A stretch of 64,000 nucleotides of DNA from Arthrobacter sp. StoSoilA2 (GTDB taxonomy: Bacteria > Actinomycetota > Actinomycetes > Actinomycetales > Micrococcaceae): NCBI RefSeq assembly GCF_019977195.1, contig NZ_AP024643.1, positions 3,472,001 through 3,536,000 of the forward strand, in the 5' to 3' direction. The notes under the pieces were generated by a model, which made no database searches, was not told where the DNA came from, and saw only the letters and a program-made list of their open reading frames with translations. The position numbers and the translations under genes were made by a program. The first letter of the stretch is position 1. The number at the start of each line of letters is the position of its first letter. This document shows, one piece after another, positions 36,428 through 45,927 of the stretch.

Positions 36428-37132
36428 CTAAACACCTGCCTTCTGGTTCTGGAGCGCGCGCACCAGAGCAGCAGGAGCAACCTCGTCCAGCGGCAGGCCA
36501 CGGCGGGCAGCCACCGAAGCGGGCTCTTCGAGCTGCTTCAGAGCGTCAACGGTCGCGTGAACGATGTTGATCGCGTTGGAGGAACCGAGCGACTTGGAGA
36601 GGATGTCGTGGATACCCACGCACTCCAGTACCGCGCGGACCGGACCACCGGCGATAACACCGGTACCGGCGGAAGCCGGACGCAGCAGGACAACGCCTGC
36701 AGCAGCCTCACCCTGCACACGGTGCGGGATGGTGTTGCCAACGCGGGGAACGCGGAAGAAGGACTTCTTGGCCTCTTCGACGCCCTTTGCGATAGCAGCG
36801 GGAACTTCCTTGGCCTTGCCGTAGCCGACGCCGACCATGCCGTTGCCGTCACCGACGACGACGAGTGCGGTGAAGCTGAAGCGACGACCACCCTTGACGA
36901 CCTTGGCAACGCGGTTGATGGTTACAACGCGCTCTACGAACTGGCTCTTCTCGGCTTCGCGACCGCCGTCGCGGCCACCACGGCCACCACGGTCGCCGCG
37001 GCCCTGGCCACGCTCGCCGCGCTCGCCACGACGTCCGCCGCGGCGGTCGTCGGTAGCGGGTGCGGTCTCAGTTGCTTCAGCAGCTACAGCTTCAGTCACC
37101 TGAATGTCCTTTTCGTTATTTTCAACGGTCAC
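36428..37132 (-). CDS. rpsE: 30S ribosomal protein S5 with RG-rich N-terminal extension
   Basis: S5 helps unwind mRNA and sets decoding fidelity. The core begins at about residue 66 ([15 protein letters not shown]) and carries the usual [13 protein letters not shown] segment. Before it lies an extension of some 60 residues with an Arg/Gly-rich low-complexity block ([19 protein letters not shown]) after an acidic start. The total is 234 residues against about 165-220 in relatives. The gene overlaps rplR by 4 bases. Confidence 0.97.
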   Translation of the reverse strand: MTVENNEKDIQVTEAVAAEATETAPATDDRRGGRRGERGERGQGRGDRGGRGGRDGGREAEKSQFVERVVTINRVAKVVKGGRRFSFTALVVVGDGNGMVGVGYGKAKEVPAAIAKGVEEAKKSFFRVPRVGNTIPHRVQGEAAAGVVLLRPASAGTGVIAGGPVRAVLECVGIHDILSKSLGSSNAINIVHATVDALKQLEEPASVAARRGLPLDEVAPAALVRALQNQKAGV

Positions 37133-37512
37133 AGTGCCAGCCCACCTTCGCGAGCACCGTCAGCGACGGCGGCGATGCGGCCGTGGTACTTGTTACCGCC
37201 ACGGTCGAAGACAACAGCTTCGACGCCTGCAGCCTTGGCACGCTCGGCAACGAGCTCACCCACGCGCTTGGCCTTGGCAGTCTTGTCTCCGTCGAGTGCG
37301 CGAAGGTCAGCTTCCAGGGTGGAAGCGTAAGCCACGGTTACACCCTTGCTGTCATCGACAACCTGGACGAAGATGTGGCGGGCCGAACGGTTGACGACCA
37401 GACGAGGACGTACAGCCGTGCCGGTGATGCGCTTGCGGATACGAAGCTGGCGACGGCTGCGTGCAGCAGACTTGCTCTTGTTCGTACGCTTCTTGTTAAT
37501 TGCGATGGCCAT
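37129..37512 (-). CDS. rplR: 50S ribosomal protein L18
   Basis: L18 binds 5S rRNA together with L5. The 127 residues include [19 protein letters not shown] and the C-terminal [23 protein letters not shown]. It lies between rplF and rpsE with a 4-base overlap to the latter. Confidence 0.97.
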   Translation of the reverse strand: MAIAINKKRTNKSKSAARSRRQLRIRKRITGTAVRPRLVVNRSARHIFVQVVDDSKGVTVAYASTLEADLRALDGDKTAKAKRVGELVAERAKAAGVEAVVFDRGGNKYHGRIAAVADGAREGGLAL

Positions 37513-37515
37513 GGT

Positions 37516-38052
37516 TTACTTACCAGCCTTTCCGACCTTGCGGCGGATGACTTCGCCGGCGTAACGGACACCCTTGCCCTTGTAGGGGTCAGGCTTGCGC
37601 AGCTTGCGAATGTTGGCAGCAACCTCGCCGACCTGCTGCTTGTTGATACCCGCAACAGAGAGCTTGGTCGGACCCTCTACTACGAAGGTGATGCCTTCGG
37701 GTGCCGAGACATTAACCGGGTGGCTGAAGCCAAGAGCGAACTCCAGGTCAGAACCCTTTGCCTGAACGCGGTAACCAGTACCAACGATTTCAAGCTTCTT
37801 CTCGTAGCCCTCGGTAACGCCCTGGATCATGTTGGCGATCAGGGTGCGGGTCAGGCCGTGCAGCGAACGCGAGTTGCGCTCGTCGTTCGGGCGGGTGACC
37901 GTGAGAGTGTTCTCTTCCAGGGAAACCTCGATCGGGCTGGCTACAGTGTGGCTCAGCTCTCCCTTGGAACCCTTGACGCTGATGACGGAGCCATCGAGCT
38001 TGACCTCAACTCCGGCAGGAACGGTGATGGGGAGACGTCCAATACGTGACAT
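37516..38052 (-). CDS. rplF: 50S ribosomal protein L6
   Basis: L6 sits by the factor-binding site. The 178 residues begin [17 protein letters not shown] and include the C-terminal [13 protein letters not shown] signature. rpsH lies 18 bases upstream. Confidence 0.97.
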   Translation of the reverse strand: MSRIGRLPITVPAGVEVKLDGSVISVKGSKGELSHTVASPIEVSLEENTLTVTRPNDERNSRSLHGLTRTLIANMIQGVTEGYEKKLEIVGTGYRVQAKGSDLEFALGFSHPVNVSAPEGITFVVEGPTKLSVAGINKQQVGEVAANIRKLRKPDPYKGKGVRYAGEVIRRKVGKAGK

Positions 38053-38070
38053 TATTCTCTTCCTTTCCCG

Positions 38071-38469
38071 TTACCAGACGTACGCGAGGACTTCGCCGCC
38101 CACGCCCTTCTTGCCGGCCTGCTTGTCAGTCAGGAGGCCGGAAGAGGTGGACAGGATAGCGATACCCAGGCCACCCAGCACGTGAGGCAGGTTGGTGGAC
38201 TTCGCGTATACGCGGAGGCCGGGCTTGGAGATGCGGCGGACGCCAGCGATGGAACGCTCGCGGTTCGGACCGAACTTCAGGTCGATGGTCAGCTTCTTGC
38301 CAACCTCGGCGTCTTCTTCCTTCCAGCCGGCAATGTAGCCTTCTGCCTTCAGGATGTCAGCAACGCGTGCCTTCAGCTTGCTGTACGGCATGGTCACGGT
38401 GTCGTGGTATGCCGAGTTTGCATTGCGCAGACGCGTGAGCATGTCTGCGACAGGATCTGTCATAGTCAT
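38071..38469 (-). CDS. rpsH: 30S ribosomal protein S8
   Basis: S8 binds central-domain 16S rRNA and is the known autoregulator of the spc operon in E. coli. The 132 residues start [17 protein letters not shown] and end with the [11 protein letters not shown] and GGEVLAYVW pattern. There are only 77 bases between rplE and this gene, so no rpsN is present. Confidence 0.97.
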   Translation of the reverse strand: MTMTDPVADMLTRLRNANSAYHDTVTMPYSKLKARVADILKAEGYIAGWKEEDAEVGKKLTIDLKFGPNRERSIAGVRRISKPGLRVYAKSTNLPHVLGGLGIAILSTSSGLLTDKQAGKKGVGGEVLAYVW

Positions 38470-38546
38470 TTGGGCTATAGCCCTTCCTCATAACGGTTTC
38501 CGCAGCGCCCGCTCTTGCGAGCCACGCTGCCGGACCTGTTACGTAG

Positions 38547-39134
38547 TTAGTTTTCGGTCTTGAACGGGAAACCAAGCGCCTTGAGCAGCGCGCGGCCTTC
38601 GTCGTCGGTCTTGGCAGTGGTGACGACCGTGATGTCCATACCGCGAACGCGGTCGATGGAGTCCTGGTCGATTTCGTGGAACATAACCTGCTCGGTCAGA
38701 CCGAAGGTGTAGTTGCCGTTGCCATCGAACTGCTTGCCGTTGAGGCCGCGGAAGTCACGGATACGCGGCAGAGCCAGCGATACCAGACGGTCCACGAATT
38801 CCCACATGCGGTCTCCACGCAGGGTTGCGTGTGCACCGATCGGCATGCCTTCGCGCAGCTTGAACTGTGCGATCGACTTGCGGGCCTTGGTTACCTGCGG
38901 CTTCTGGCCGGTGATCAGGGTGAGGTCGCGGACAGCGCCGTCGATCAGCTTGGAGTCCTTGGCGGCATCTCCAACACCCATGTTCACAACAACCTTCACC
39001 AGGCGGGGAACCTGGTTCACGTTCGCGTAGCTGAACTCGTCCTGCAGGGACTTCTTGATGGTCTCTGCATACTTCGTCTTCAGACGAGGAACGATCTTCG
39101 TTTCGACGGTGGTCTCAGACAGTGTCTCACTCAT
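38547..39134 (-). CDS. rplE: 50S ribosomal protein L5
   Basis: L5 binds 5S rRNA and contacts P-site tRNA. The 195-residue sequence contains [40 protein letters not shown] and [17 protein letters not shown]. It overlaps the rplX stop by one base. Confidence 0.97.
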   Translation of the reverse strand: MSETLSETTVETKIVPRLKTKYAETIKKSLQDEFSYANVNQVPRLVKVVVNMGVGDAAKDSKLIDGAVRDLTLITGQKPQVTKARKSIAQFKLREGMPIGAHATLRGDRMWEFVDRLVSLALPRIRDFRGLNGKQFDGNGNYTFGLTEQVMFHEIDQDSIDRVRGMDITVVTTAKTDDEGRALLKALGFPFKTEN

Positions 39135-39493
39135 CAGATGTCCTTCCCGGTGGCCTTGGACACGCGGATCCGGACGGTCTTGGTAGCGCCATCCTTCTCA
39201 ACGGTGTCGAGACGGAAACCAACACGGGTCGGCTTCTTGGTCGACGGGTCAACCAGAGCAACGTTGGAAACGTGGATCGGGGCCTCAACAACCTCGATGC
39301 CACCGGTCTTGGTGCCGCGCTGCGACTGACCGACCTTGGTGTGCTTGGTGACGCGGTTGATTCCCTCTACCAGCACGCGGTTGGTGTCCGGGAATACGCG
39401 CAGGACCTTGCCCTGCTTGCCGCGGTCGCCGCCACGTTCCTGCTTGGCGCCGGTGATGACCTGAACGAGGTCACCCTTTTTGATCTTAGCCAT
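39134..39493 (-). CDS. rplX: 50S ribosomal protein L24
   Basis: L24 starts 50S assembly. The 119 residues include the KOW motif [20 protein letters not shown] and [19 protein letters not shown]. It lies 3 bases after rplN. Confidence 0.96.
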   Translation of the reverse strand: MAKIKKGDLVQVITGAKQERGGDRGKQGKVLRVFPDTNRVLVEGINRVTKHTKVGQSQRGTKTGGIEVVEAPIHVSNVALVDPSTKKPTRVGFRLDTVEKDGATKTVRIRVSKATGKDI

Positions 39494-39496
39494 GGA

Positions 39497-39865
39497 CTAA
39501 AGCACCTCCGGGGCCAGCGAAACGATCTTCATGAACTTCTTGTCGCGAAGTTCACGACCAACCGGGCCGAAGATACGGGTACCGCGGGGGTCACCGTCGT
39601 TCTTCAGGATCACAGCTGCGTTTTCGTCAAACTTGATGTAGGAACCATCCGCACGGCGGCGTTCCTTCTTGGTACGGACGATGACCGCCTTGACGACGTC
39701 GCCCTTCTTTACGTTTCCGCCGGGAATAGCGTCCTTGACGGTAGCGACGATGACGTCGCCAATGCCTGCGTAGCGACGACCGGATCCACCGAGAACGCGA
39801 ATGGTAAGGATTTCCTTAGCACCCGTGTTGTCGGCGACCTTGAGTCGCGACTCCTGCTGAATCAA
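39497..39865 (-). CDS. rplN: 50S ribosomal protein L14
   Basis: L14 forms an inter-subunit bridge. The 122 residues begin [20 protein letters not shown] and carry [20 protein letters not shown]. It is the first gene of the spc block, preceded by a long leader and its own likely promoter. Confidence 0.97.
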   Translation of the reverse strand: MIQQESRLKVADNTGAKEILTIRVLGGSGRRYAGIGDVIVATVKDAIPGGNVKKGDVVKAVIVRTKKERRRADGSYIKFDENAAVILKNDGDPRGTRIFGPVGRELRDKKFMKIVSLAPEVL

Positions 39866-40147
39866 TTTTTACTCCTTGCGTCGCGCCGGTTCTCAGACCG
39901 AAATCATGCATACGGAATGAGCCTTGCGGAACGGTTGATCGGGGTGTCTCTTGACCTGCCTGGATTTTGCCAGAACAGGCCTAAACGCCCGTGCCACGAG
40001 CATCAGCTTCCCTTGCAGAAAACTCTGCGCGGGGCAGTATGCAGCGGCACGATTGTTTACGAGGTAGTCGATGACGCACAAATGGCGCCATACAAACTCA
40101 ATATCCTAGCATGTTTCGCTGGTCTTTCCGAAACGTGCCGGGAACGC
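39866..40147 (-). promoter_or_regulatory. Long leader and candidate promoter of the spc operon
   Basis: No gene is supported in this stretch. A TAGGAT hexamer (minus strand, 40103-40108) with an extended TG two bases upstream is a plausible -10 box; the -35 is poor. It would leave a 5' leader of about 230 bases before rplN. The upstream S10 block ends in a terminator just beyond. Confidence 0.4.
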
Positions 40148-40185
40148 GGAAGGGCCCGCGTTCCATGCAGAACGCGGACCCTTCC
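40148..40185 (-). terminator. Terminator after rpsQ, end of S10 block
   Basis: GGAAGGGCCCGCGTTC and GAACGCGGACCCTTCC pair over 16 positions with one mismatch around a 6-base loop. It lies 35 bases after the rpsQ stop. The following U-tract is short. Confidence 0.75.
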
Positions 40186-40219
40186 AGCGAATCCAAACCG
40201 GGCAAGCCCGGCGTCGGAT

Positions 40220-40516
40220 TTACTTGGCCTTTTCGAGGATCTCCACCAGGCGCCACCGCTTGGTAGCGGACAGCGGGCGGGTCTCAGAGATGAGAACGAG
40301 GTCGCCGATGCCGGCGGTGTTCTCTTCGTCGTGAGCCTTGACCTTCGAAGTGCGGCGAATAACCTTGCCGTACAGAGCGTGCTTCACGCGGTCTTCAACC
40401 TGAACAACGATGGTCTTTTCCATCTTGTCAGAGACAACGTAGCCGCGACGCGTCTTACGGTAACCGCGCTGTTCAGCGCTGGCTGCTGCTTCCGTCACAG
40501 TTTCCTTCTCGCTCAC
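40220..40516 (-). CDS. rpsQ: 30S ribosomal protein S17
   Basis: S17 is a primary 16S-binding protein. The 98 residues include [20 protein letters not shown] and [20 protein letters not shown], with a short Glu/Thr/Ala N-terminal extension. The GTG start overlaps the rpmC stop as GTGA. Confidence 0.97.
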   Translation of the reverse strand: MSEKETVTEAAASAEQRGYRKTRRGYVVSDKMEKTIVVQVEDRVKHALYGKVIRRTSKVKAHDEENTAGIGDLVLISETRPLSATKRWRLVEILEKAK

Positions 40517-40833
40517 TTGGCGTCCTCTCCAGCTTCAGCTTCGGCAGTTTCAGCCTTGGCAGCCTTCTTGGACTTCTTTTCTTCCTTGGCTTCCACAACC
40601 GGTGCGGCAACCTCGGCACGAATGCCCAGCTCGCGCTCACGCAGAACGGTGTAGATGCGTGCGATGTCCTTCTTTACCGCGCGCAGGCGACCGTGGTTCT
40701 CCAGCTGACCGGTGGCGGACTGGAAACGCAGGTTGAACAGCTCTTCCTTGGACTTGCGGAGTTCTTCAACGAGACGCTCGTTGTCGAAACCGTCCAGCTG
40801 TGCGGGTGCGAGATCCTTCGACCCTACTGCCAT
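40513..40833 (-). CDS. rpmC: 50S ribosomal protein L29 with charged tail
   Basis: L29 sits by the exit tunnel, near the trigger-factor and SRP docking site. The core ([20 protein letters not shown]) is normal. A C-terminal tail of about 30 residues (Lys/Glu/Ala-rich) raises the length to 106 against the usual 65-77. It starts 3 bases after rplP ends. Confidence 0.96.
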   Translation of the reverse strand: MAVGSKDLAPAQLDGFDNERLVEELRKSKEELFNLRFQSATGQLENHGRLRAVKKDIARIYTVLRERELGIRAEVAAPVVEAKEEKKSKKAAKAETAEAEAGEDAK

Positions 40834-40835
40834 TT

Positions 40836-41252
40836 CTATTCACCACCTTCGCGACGCACAATGCGTGCCTTCAACGGGAGCTTGTGGATTGCCAGGCGCA
40901 GGGCCTCGCGAGCTACCTCTTCATTGACACCGGAGAGTTCAAAGAGAACCCGGCCCGGCTTGACGTTTGCGACCCACCATTCCGGAGAACCCTTACCGGA
41001 ACCCATGCGGGTTTCAGCAGGCTTCTTCGTCAGCGGACGGTCCGGGTAGATGTTGATCCAGACCTTACCGCCACGCTTGATGTGGCGGGTCATCGCGATA
41101 CGGGCGGACTCGATCTGACGGTTCGTCACGTATGCCGGGCTCAGGGCCTGGATACCGTACTCACCGAAGCTGACCTTGGTGCCACCCGTTGCAGCGCCGG
41201 AACGACCCGGGTGGTGCTGCTTACGGTGCTTGACTCGACGTGGGATAAGCAT
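40836..41252 (-). CDS. rplP: 50S ribosomal protein L16
   Basis: L16 organises the A-site side of the peptidyl-transferase centre. The 138 residues start [19 protein letters not shown] and include [20 protein letters not shown]. It abuts rpsC. Confidence 0.97.
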   Translation of the reverse strand: MLIPRRVKHRKQHHPGRSGAATGGTKVSFGEYGIQALSPAYVTNRQIESARIAMTRHIKRGGKVWINIYPDRPLTKKPAETRMGSGKGSPEWWVANVKPGRVLFELSGVNEEVAREALRLAIHKLPLKARIVRREGGE

Positions 41253-42074
41253 TTAAGCCTCTCCTCCTTCTGCTGCAGGAGCAGCAGCTTCAGCGGCCGG
41301 TGCTTCAACGGCAGCGGGTGCTGCCTCAGCTGCCGGACGGTCGTTACGACGACGGCGGTCGCCACCCGGGCGGCCCGGACGGTCTCCTGCGCGGCCACGG
41401 GACGGAGCAGCAGCTGCCTGCTGAGCCAGTTCCTTGGCGGTTACGTCACCCTTGTAGATCCAAACCTTCACACCGATGCGGCCGAAGGTGGTCTTGGCTT
41501 CGTAGAAGCCGTAGTCGATGTTCGCGCGGAGGGTGTGCAGGGGCACACGGCCTTCGCGGTAGAACTCCGAGCGGGACATTTCTGCGCCACCCAGACGACC
41601 CGAGCAAGCAACACGGATACCCTTGGCACCCGCACGCTGTGCGGACTGCATGGCCTTCTTCATCGCACGGCGGAAAGCCACGCGGGAAGTCAGCTGCTCA
41701 GCGATGCCCTGGGCAACAAGCTGTGCTTCCATCTCGGGGTTCTTGACCTCGAGGATGTTCAGCTGAACCTGCTTGCCAGTGAGCTTTTCGAGCTCGCCGC
41801 GGATGCGGTCTGCCTCGGCGCCACGGCGACCGATGACGATACCCGGGCGTGCCGTGTGGATATCCACGCGGACACGGTCACGGGTGCGCTCGATCTCAAC
41901 CTTGGCGATGCCGGCGCGCTCCATGCCCGTGGACATGAGCTGACGGATCTTGATGTCCTCGCGGACGAAGTCCTTGTAGCGCTGTCCGGCCTTGTTGCTG
42001 TCAGCAAACCAGTGCGAAACGTGGTCGGTGGTGATGCCGAGTCGGAACCCGTGCGGGTTTACTTTCTGTCCCAC
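41253..42074 (-). CDS. rpsC: 30S ribosomal protein S3 with extended tail
   Basis: S3 guards the mRNA entry channel. The sequence begins [20 protein letters not shown], carries the KH-type loop [21 protein letters not shown] (quoted in part), and has the [16 protein letters not shown] core. After about residue 215 comes an Arg/Gly-rich block ([18 protein letters not shown]) and then an Ala/Glu/Pro tail, total 273 residues. It abuts rplV without a gap. Confidence 0.97.
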   Translation of the reverse strand: MGQKVNPHGFRLGITTDHVSHWFADSNKAGQRYKDFVREDIKIRQLMSTGMERAGIAKVEIERTRDRVRVDIHTARPGIVIGRRGAEADRIRGELEKLTGKQVQLNILEVKNPEMEAQLVAQGIAEQLTSRVAFRRAMKKAMQSAQRAGAKGIRVACSGRLGGAEMSRSEFYREGRVPLHTLRANIDYGFYEAKTTFGRIGVKVWIYKGDVTAKELAQQAAAAPSRGRAGDRPGRPGGDRRRRNDRPAAEAAPAAVEAPAAEAAAPAAEGGEA

Positions 42075-42440
42075 TTAGCGAGCCTCCTCTTTCTCCGGGG
42101 TTGCGACGACCACGGTGATGTGGCTGGTCCGCTTCCTAATGCGGTAGGCGCGGCCTTGGGCACGCGGCTGGAACCGCTTCATGGTCGGGCCTTCATCAAC
42201 GAATGCTTCGCTGATGAACAGGTCGCTGTCGTCGAATGCAACGCCGTCACGGTCCGCGAGGACACGTGCGTTGGCCATTGCCGACTGAAGTACCTTGAAT
42301 ACCGGCTCCGAAGCTGCCTGGGGGGCAAACTTCAGAATTGCCAGAGCCTCATTCGCTTGCTTACCACGAACAAGGTTGACGACGCGCCGGGCCTTCATAG
42401 GCGTTACGCGGATGTGACGCGCAATAGCCTTGGCTTCCAT
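42075..42440 (-). CDS. rplV: 50S ribosomal protein L22
   Basis: L22 lines the exit tunnel; its beta-hairpin region [20 protein letters not shown] is present with no macrolide-type insertion or deletion visible. It is 121 residues long, in the standard place between rpsS and rpsC. Confidence 0.97.
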   Translation of the reverse strand: MEAKAIARHIRVTPMKARRVVNLVRGKQANEALAILKFAPQAASEPVFKVLQSAMANARVLADRDGVAFDDSDLFISEAFVDEGPTMKRFQPRAQGRAYRIRKRTSHITVVVATPEKEEAR

Positions 42441-42478
42441 TGCTTTCCTTCTCTCGTCTAAGACGTAAAGTCAGGCGC

Positions 42479-42760
42479 CTAGCGGCGCTTGCCCTTACGG
42501 TCGTCCTTAACATGGCCGCGGAATGTCCGCGTGGGAGCGAATTCGCCGAGCTTGTGCCCGACCATCGACTCAGTGACAAACACCGGGATGTGCTTGCGTC
42601 CGTCGTGTACGGCGATCGTGTGCCCGAGCATGTCGGGGATGATCATCGAACGGCGGGACCAGGTCTTGATGACGTTCTTGGTGCCCTTATCGTTTTCCCG
42701 TGCGACCTTCACAAAGAGGTGCTGGTCAACGAAAGGACCTTTTTTCAGGCTGCGTGGCAT
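42479..42760 (-). CDS. rpsS: 30S ribosomal protein S19
   Basis: The 93 residues start [16 protein letters not shown] and include [21 protein letters not shown]19 binds the 30S head with S13. Confidence 0.98.
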   Translation of the reverse strand: MPRSLKKGPFVDQHLFVKVARENDKGTKNVIKTWSRRSMIIPDMLGHTIAVHDGRKHIPVFVTESMVGHKLGEFAPTRTFRGHVKDDRKGKRR

Positions 42761-42772
42761 GTGTCCAGGCTC

Positions 42773-43612
42773 CTATCGCTTGTTCTTGCCAGTACGGCGG
42801 CGACGAACAATAAGCTTGTCGCTCTCTTTGTTCGGACGGCGGGTACGGCCCTCGGGCTTGCCGTTCGGGTTAACCGGGTGACGTCCACCGGAAGTCTTAC
42901 CTTCACCACCACCGTGCGGGTGGTCAACCGGGTTCATGGCTACACCACGGACGGTCGGGCGAACGCCCTTCCAGCGCATACGGCCGGCCTTGCCCCAGTT
43001 GATGTTCGACTGCTCGGCGTTGCCGACCTCGCCGACGGTTGCGCGGCAGCGCACGTCAACGTTGCGGATTTCGCCGGAGGGCAGACGCAGCTGGGCGAAA
43101 CGGCCTTCCTTGGCAACGAGCTGTACCGAAGCACCTGCGGAACGTGCCATCTTGGCGCCGCCACCCGGACGCAGTTCAACTGCGTGGATTACGGTACCAA
43201 CCGGGATGTTGCGCAGCGGCAGGTTGTTGCCCGGCTTGATGTCAGCGTCGGGACCAGCCTCGACGAAGTCACCCTGGGACAGCTTGTTGGGAGCGATGAT
43301 GTAACGCTTGGTGCCATCAACGTAGTGCAGGAGTGCGATGCGAGCCGTGCGGTTCGGGTCGTACTCGATTTCGGCAACGCGGGCGTTGATGCCGTCCTTG
43401 TCGTGACGACGGAAGTCGATCAGACGGTACTGGCGCTTGTGCCCACCACCCTTGTGACGGGTGGTGATCTTACCGGAGTTGTTACGGCCGCCAGTCTTGT
43501 GCAGCGGACGCAGCAACGACTTTTCCGGAGTCGATCGCGTGATTTCAGCAAAGTCGGCTACGCTCGAGCCACGACGGCCCGGGGTAGTCGGCTTGTATTT
43601 ACGGATTCCCAT
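42773..43612 (-). CDS. rplB: 50S ribosomal protein L2
   Basis: L2 is needed for subunit joining and peptidyl-transferase activity. The 279 residues include [36 protein letters not shown] and the essential [21 protein letters not shown] region (with the conserved His). Confidence 0.98.
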   Translation of the reverse strand: MGIRKYKPTTPGRRGSSVADFAEITRSTPEKSLLRPLHKTGGRNNSGKITTRHKGGGHKRQYRLIDFRRHDKDGINARVAEIEYDPNRTARIALLHYVDGTKRYIIAPNKLSQGDFVEAGPDADIKPGNNLPLRNIPVGTVIHAVELRPGGGAKMARSAGASVQLVAKEGRFAQLRLPSGEIRNVDVRCRATVGEVGNAEQSNINWGKAGRMRWKGVRPTVRGVAMNPVDHPHGGGEGKTSGGRHPVNPNGKPEGRTRRPNKESDKLIVRRRRTGKNKR

Positions 43613-43641
43613 AATTTATTTCCTCGTTAAAGTGGTCTCCG

Positions 43642-43947
43642 CTACGCGAGCGGACCGCCGAAGATGTCGATTGTGCCTTCTTTGAGGGTGACAATTGCAC
43701 GCTTGGTGCTCTTGCGCTGTCCCCAGCCGAATTTGGTGCGCTTACGCTTACCGGCACGGTTGATGGTGTTGATCGAGTCAACTTTGACCGAGAAGATCTT
43801 CTCTACGGCCAATTTGATCTCGGTCTTGTTCGAGCGAGGGTCCACCAGGAAGGTGTACTTGCCTTCGTCGATCAGACCGTAGCTCTTTTCCGATACGACG
43901 GGTGCAAGCACGACGTCGCGCGGGTCCTTGATGGTGGTTACGCTCAC
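43642..43947 (-). CDS. rplW: 50S ribosomal protein L23
   Basis: L23 docks SRP and trigger factor at the tunnel exit. The 101 residues include [20 protein letters not shown] and the basic loop [20 protein letters not shown]. It overlaps rplD by 4 bases. Confidence 0.97.
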   Translation of the reverse strand: MSVTTIKDPRDVVLAPVVSEKSYGLIDEGKYTFLVDPRSNKTEIKLAVEKIFSVKVDSINTINRAGKRKRTKFGWGQRKSTKRAIVTLKEGTIDIFGGPLA

Positions 43948-44561
43948 TTGGAGGCCTCCTCGTTCTTGGCCTTGTCAGCGACGAACGCCTCGAAAGCAGC
44001 CTTGGTGAAGACCACGTCGTCGGAGATGAGAACGTCGTAGGTGTTCAGCTGGTCTGCGTACAGAACGTGAACATCTGCGAGGTTGCGCACGGAGAGTGCA
44101 GCGACGTCGTTGGCGCGCTCGATGACAACGAGCAGGTTCTTGCGCTCGGAGACTGCACGCAGCGAAGCCAGTGCTTCCTTGGCGGACGGCTTGGTGCCGG
44201 CTACCAGTTCAGCGATGACGTGGATGCGACCGTTGCGGGCGCGGTCAGACAGGGCGCCGCGGAGAGCAGCAGCCTTCATCTTCTTGGGGGTGCGCTGGCT
44301 GTAGTCACGAGGGGTCGGACCGTGGACAACGCCACCGCCGGTCATGTGAGGAGCACGGATGGAACCCTGACGGGCGCGGCCGGTGCCCTTCTGCTTGAAC
44401 GGCTTGCGACCTGCACCGGAAACCTCGGCGCGGGTCTTCGTCTTGTGGGTACCCTGGCGGGCAGCAGCGAGCTGTGCGACGACGACCTGGTGCAGCAGCG
44501 GCACGTTGGTCTGGACGTCGAAGATCTCTGCAGGCAGGTCTACCTTGACAGTGCTAGTCAT
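43944..44561 (-). CDS. rplD: 50S ribosomal protein L4
   Basis: L4 reaches into the exit tunnel; the loop [20 protein letters not shown] is intact. It regulates the S10 operon in E. coli; no equivalent leader was confirmed here. It is 205 residues long and lies 4 bases after rplC. Confidence 0.97.
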   Translation of the reverse strand: MTSTVKVDLPAEIFDVQTNVPLLHQVVVAQLAAARQGTHKTKTRAEVSGAGRKPFKQKGTGRARQGSIRAPHMTGGGVVHGPTPRDYSQRTPKKMKAAALRGALSDRARNGRIHVIAELVAGTKPSAKEALASLRAVSERKNLLVVIERANDVAALSVRNLADVHVLYADQLNTYDVLISDDVVFTKAAFEAFVADKAKNEEASK

Positions 44562-44565
44562 CTAA

Positions 44566-45216
44566 CTAGGCTCCCTTCACGGCGGTGCGTACGAGTACGA
44601 CCTGGCCGCGGGCACCGGGGACGGCACCCTTGATAAGGAGCAGCGACTTCTCAACGTCAACAGCGTGAACCGTGAGGTTCAGCGTCGTGTGACGCTCGGC
44701 GCCCATGCGGCCGGCCATTTTCAGGCCCTTGAAGACGCGGCTCGGGGTGGATGCGCCACCGATGGAGCCAGGCTTACGGTGGTTCTTGTGGGCACCGTGG
44801 GAAGCGCCAACGCCGTGGAAGCCGTGACGCTTCATAACACCGGCAAAGCCCTTACCCTTGGAGGTTCCAACGACGTCGATCTTCTGGCCGGCTTCGAAGA
44901 TCTCGACAGAGAGCTCCTGGCCCAGCTCGTAGGATGCGGCGTCTGCGGTACGCAGTTCGACAACGTGGCGGCGAGGAGTTACGCCTGCCTTTTCAAAGTG
45001 ACCAGCCAGCGGCTTGGTGACCTTGCGGGGGTCGATCTGGCCGTAGCCGATCTGGACGGCGACGTAGCCATCTACCTCTGCGTTGCGCAGCTGGGTGATG
45101 ACGTTGGAGTCAGCCTGGACGACAGTTACCGGGATGAGCTTGTTGTTCTCGTCCCAGACCTGGGTCATGCCGAGCTTCGTGCCCAGCAGGCCCTTTACGT
45201 TACGGGTTGCGGTCAT
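44566..45216 (-). CDS. rplC: 50S ribosomal protein L3
   Basis: L3 nucleates 50S assembly near the peptidyl-transferase centre. The 216 residues include [30 protein letters not shown] and the Gln-methylation-type loop [18 protein letters not shown]. Confidence 0.97.
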   Translation of the reverse strand: MTATRNVKGLLGTKLGMTQVWDENNKLIPVTVVQADSNVITQLRNAEVDGYVAVQIGYGQIDPRKVTKPLAGHFEKAGVTPRRHVVELRTADAASYELGQELSVEIFEAGQKIDVVGTSKGKGFAGVMKRHGFHGVGASHGAHKNHRKPGSIGGASTPSRVFKGLKMAGRMGAERHTTLNLTVHAVDVEKSLLLIKGAVPGARGQVVLVRTAVKGA

Positions 45217-45233
45217 AGTCTCTCAGCACCTCC

Positions 45234-45542
45234 CTAGAGCTTGATTTCGATGTTCACGTCTGCAGGCAGGTCGAGACGCATAAGCGAGTCAACAGCCTTC
45301 GGCGTGGGGTCGATGATGTCGATCAGACGCTTGTGAGTACGCATTTCGAAGTGCTCACGGCTGTCCTTGTACTTGTGCGGAGAGCGGATAACGCAGTACA
45401 CGTTCTTCTCCGTCGGAAGCGGCACCGGGCCGACTACCGTTGCGCCTGCGCGCGTGACCGTCTCAACGATCTTCCGCGCTGAAACATCAATGACCTCGTG
45501 GTCATATGACTTCAGCCGGATGCGGATTTTTTGTCCCGCCAT
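45234..45542 (-). CDS. rpsJ: 30S ribosomal protein S10
   Basis: S10 is both a 30S head protein and the NusE antitermination factor. The 102 residues start [19 protein letters not shown] and include [20 protein letters not shown]. It is the first gene of the S10 block. Confidence 0.98.
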
Positions 45543-45927
45543 GTCGCCTGACTCTCTTTCAGCTAGTGCTGCTCTAGTTAGGGCTGCTCTGTTTACTTAC
45601 CTGTTGGCGTGGCCGCCGAAGCGTTTGAGGTTTTACCACCACACGCCGCACAAGCTGAATCCGGATCATTCCGGGTTCCTCAACCTGCCGGCGCACCGAC
45701 CCCCGCGGTCGGGCGTGTCGCGATTTTCACGCAAACTCGACCGCATTCCATGGGGTTCAGGGTTATGTTTGGGCTTCAGCCTGGACCCTGACACCCGGCA
45801 TTATCCGGATCGGGACACGAAGAAGCGCTTGAACAACTCATCCAGTATGCCGGAAATAAAGGCCAAAGGCCAATCGGGGCCCGGGCGGGCATTGCCACAG
45901 CCGCCACCCGATAGGGATGATAGTGGA
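45543..45927. promoter_or_regulatory. Divergent region between the S10 operon and the beta-glucosidase gene
   Basis: No gene is supported in these 385 bases. The region must hold the S10 operon promoter (minus) and a beta-glucosidase promoter (plus). An imperfect palindrome, GAATCCGGATCATTCCGGGTTC in two half-sites (about 45656-45677), could be an operator. A TTCAGC-18-TAAAAC pair on the minus strand is a weak promoter candidate. Confidence 0.35.

Noticed and set aside
39893..40081. 62-residue minus-strand frame in the rpsQ-rplN gap
   Set aside because: No ribosome site, no motif, and it lies in the probable spc leader.
45367..45927. Upstream extension of the beta-glucosidase frame overlapping rpsJ
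   Set aside because: GH1 enzymes start near the GFTLGVAAAAFQ segment. The extension has no homology and covers the divergent promoter region.
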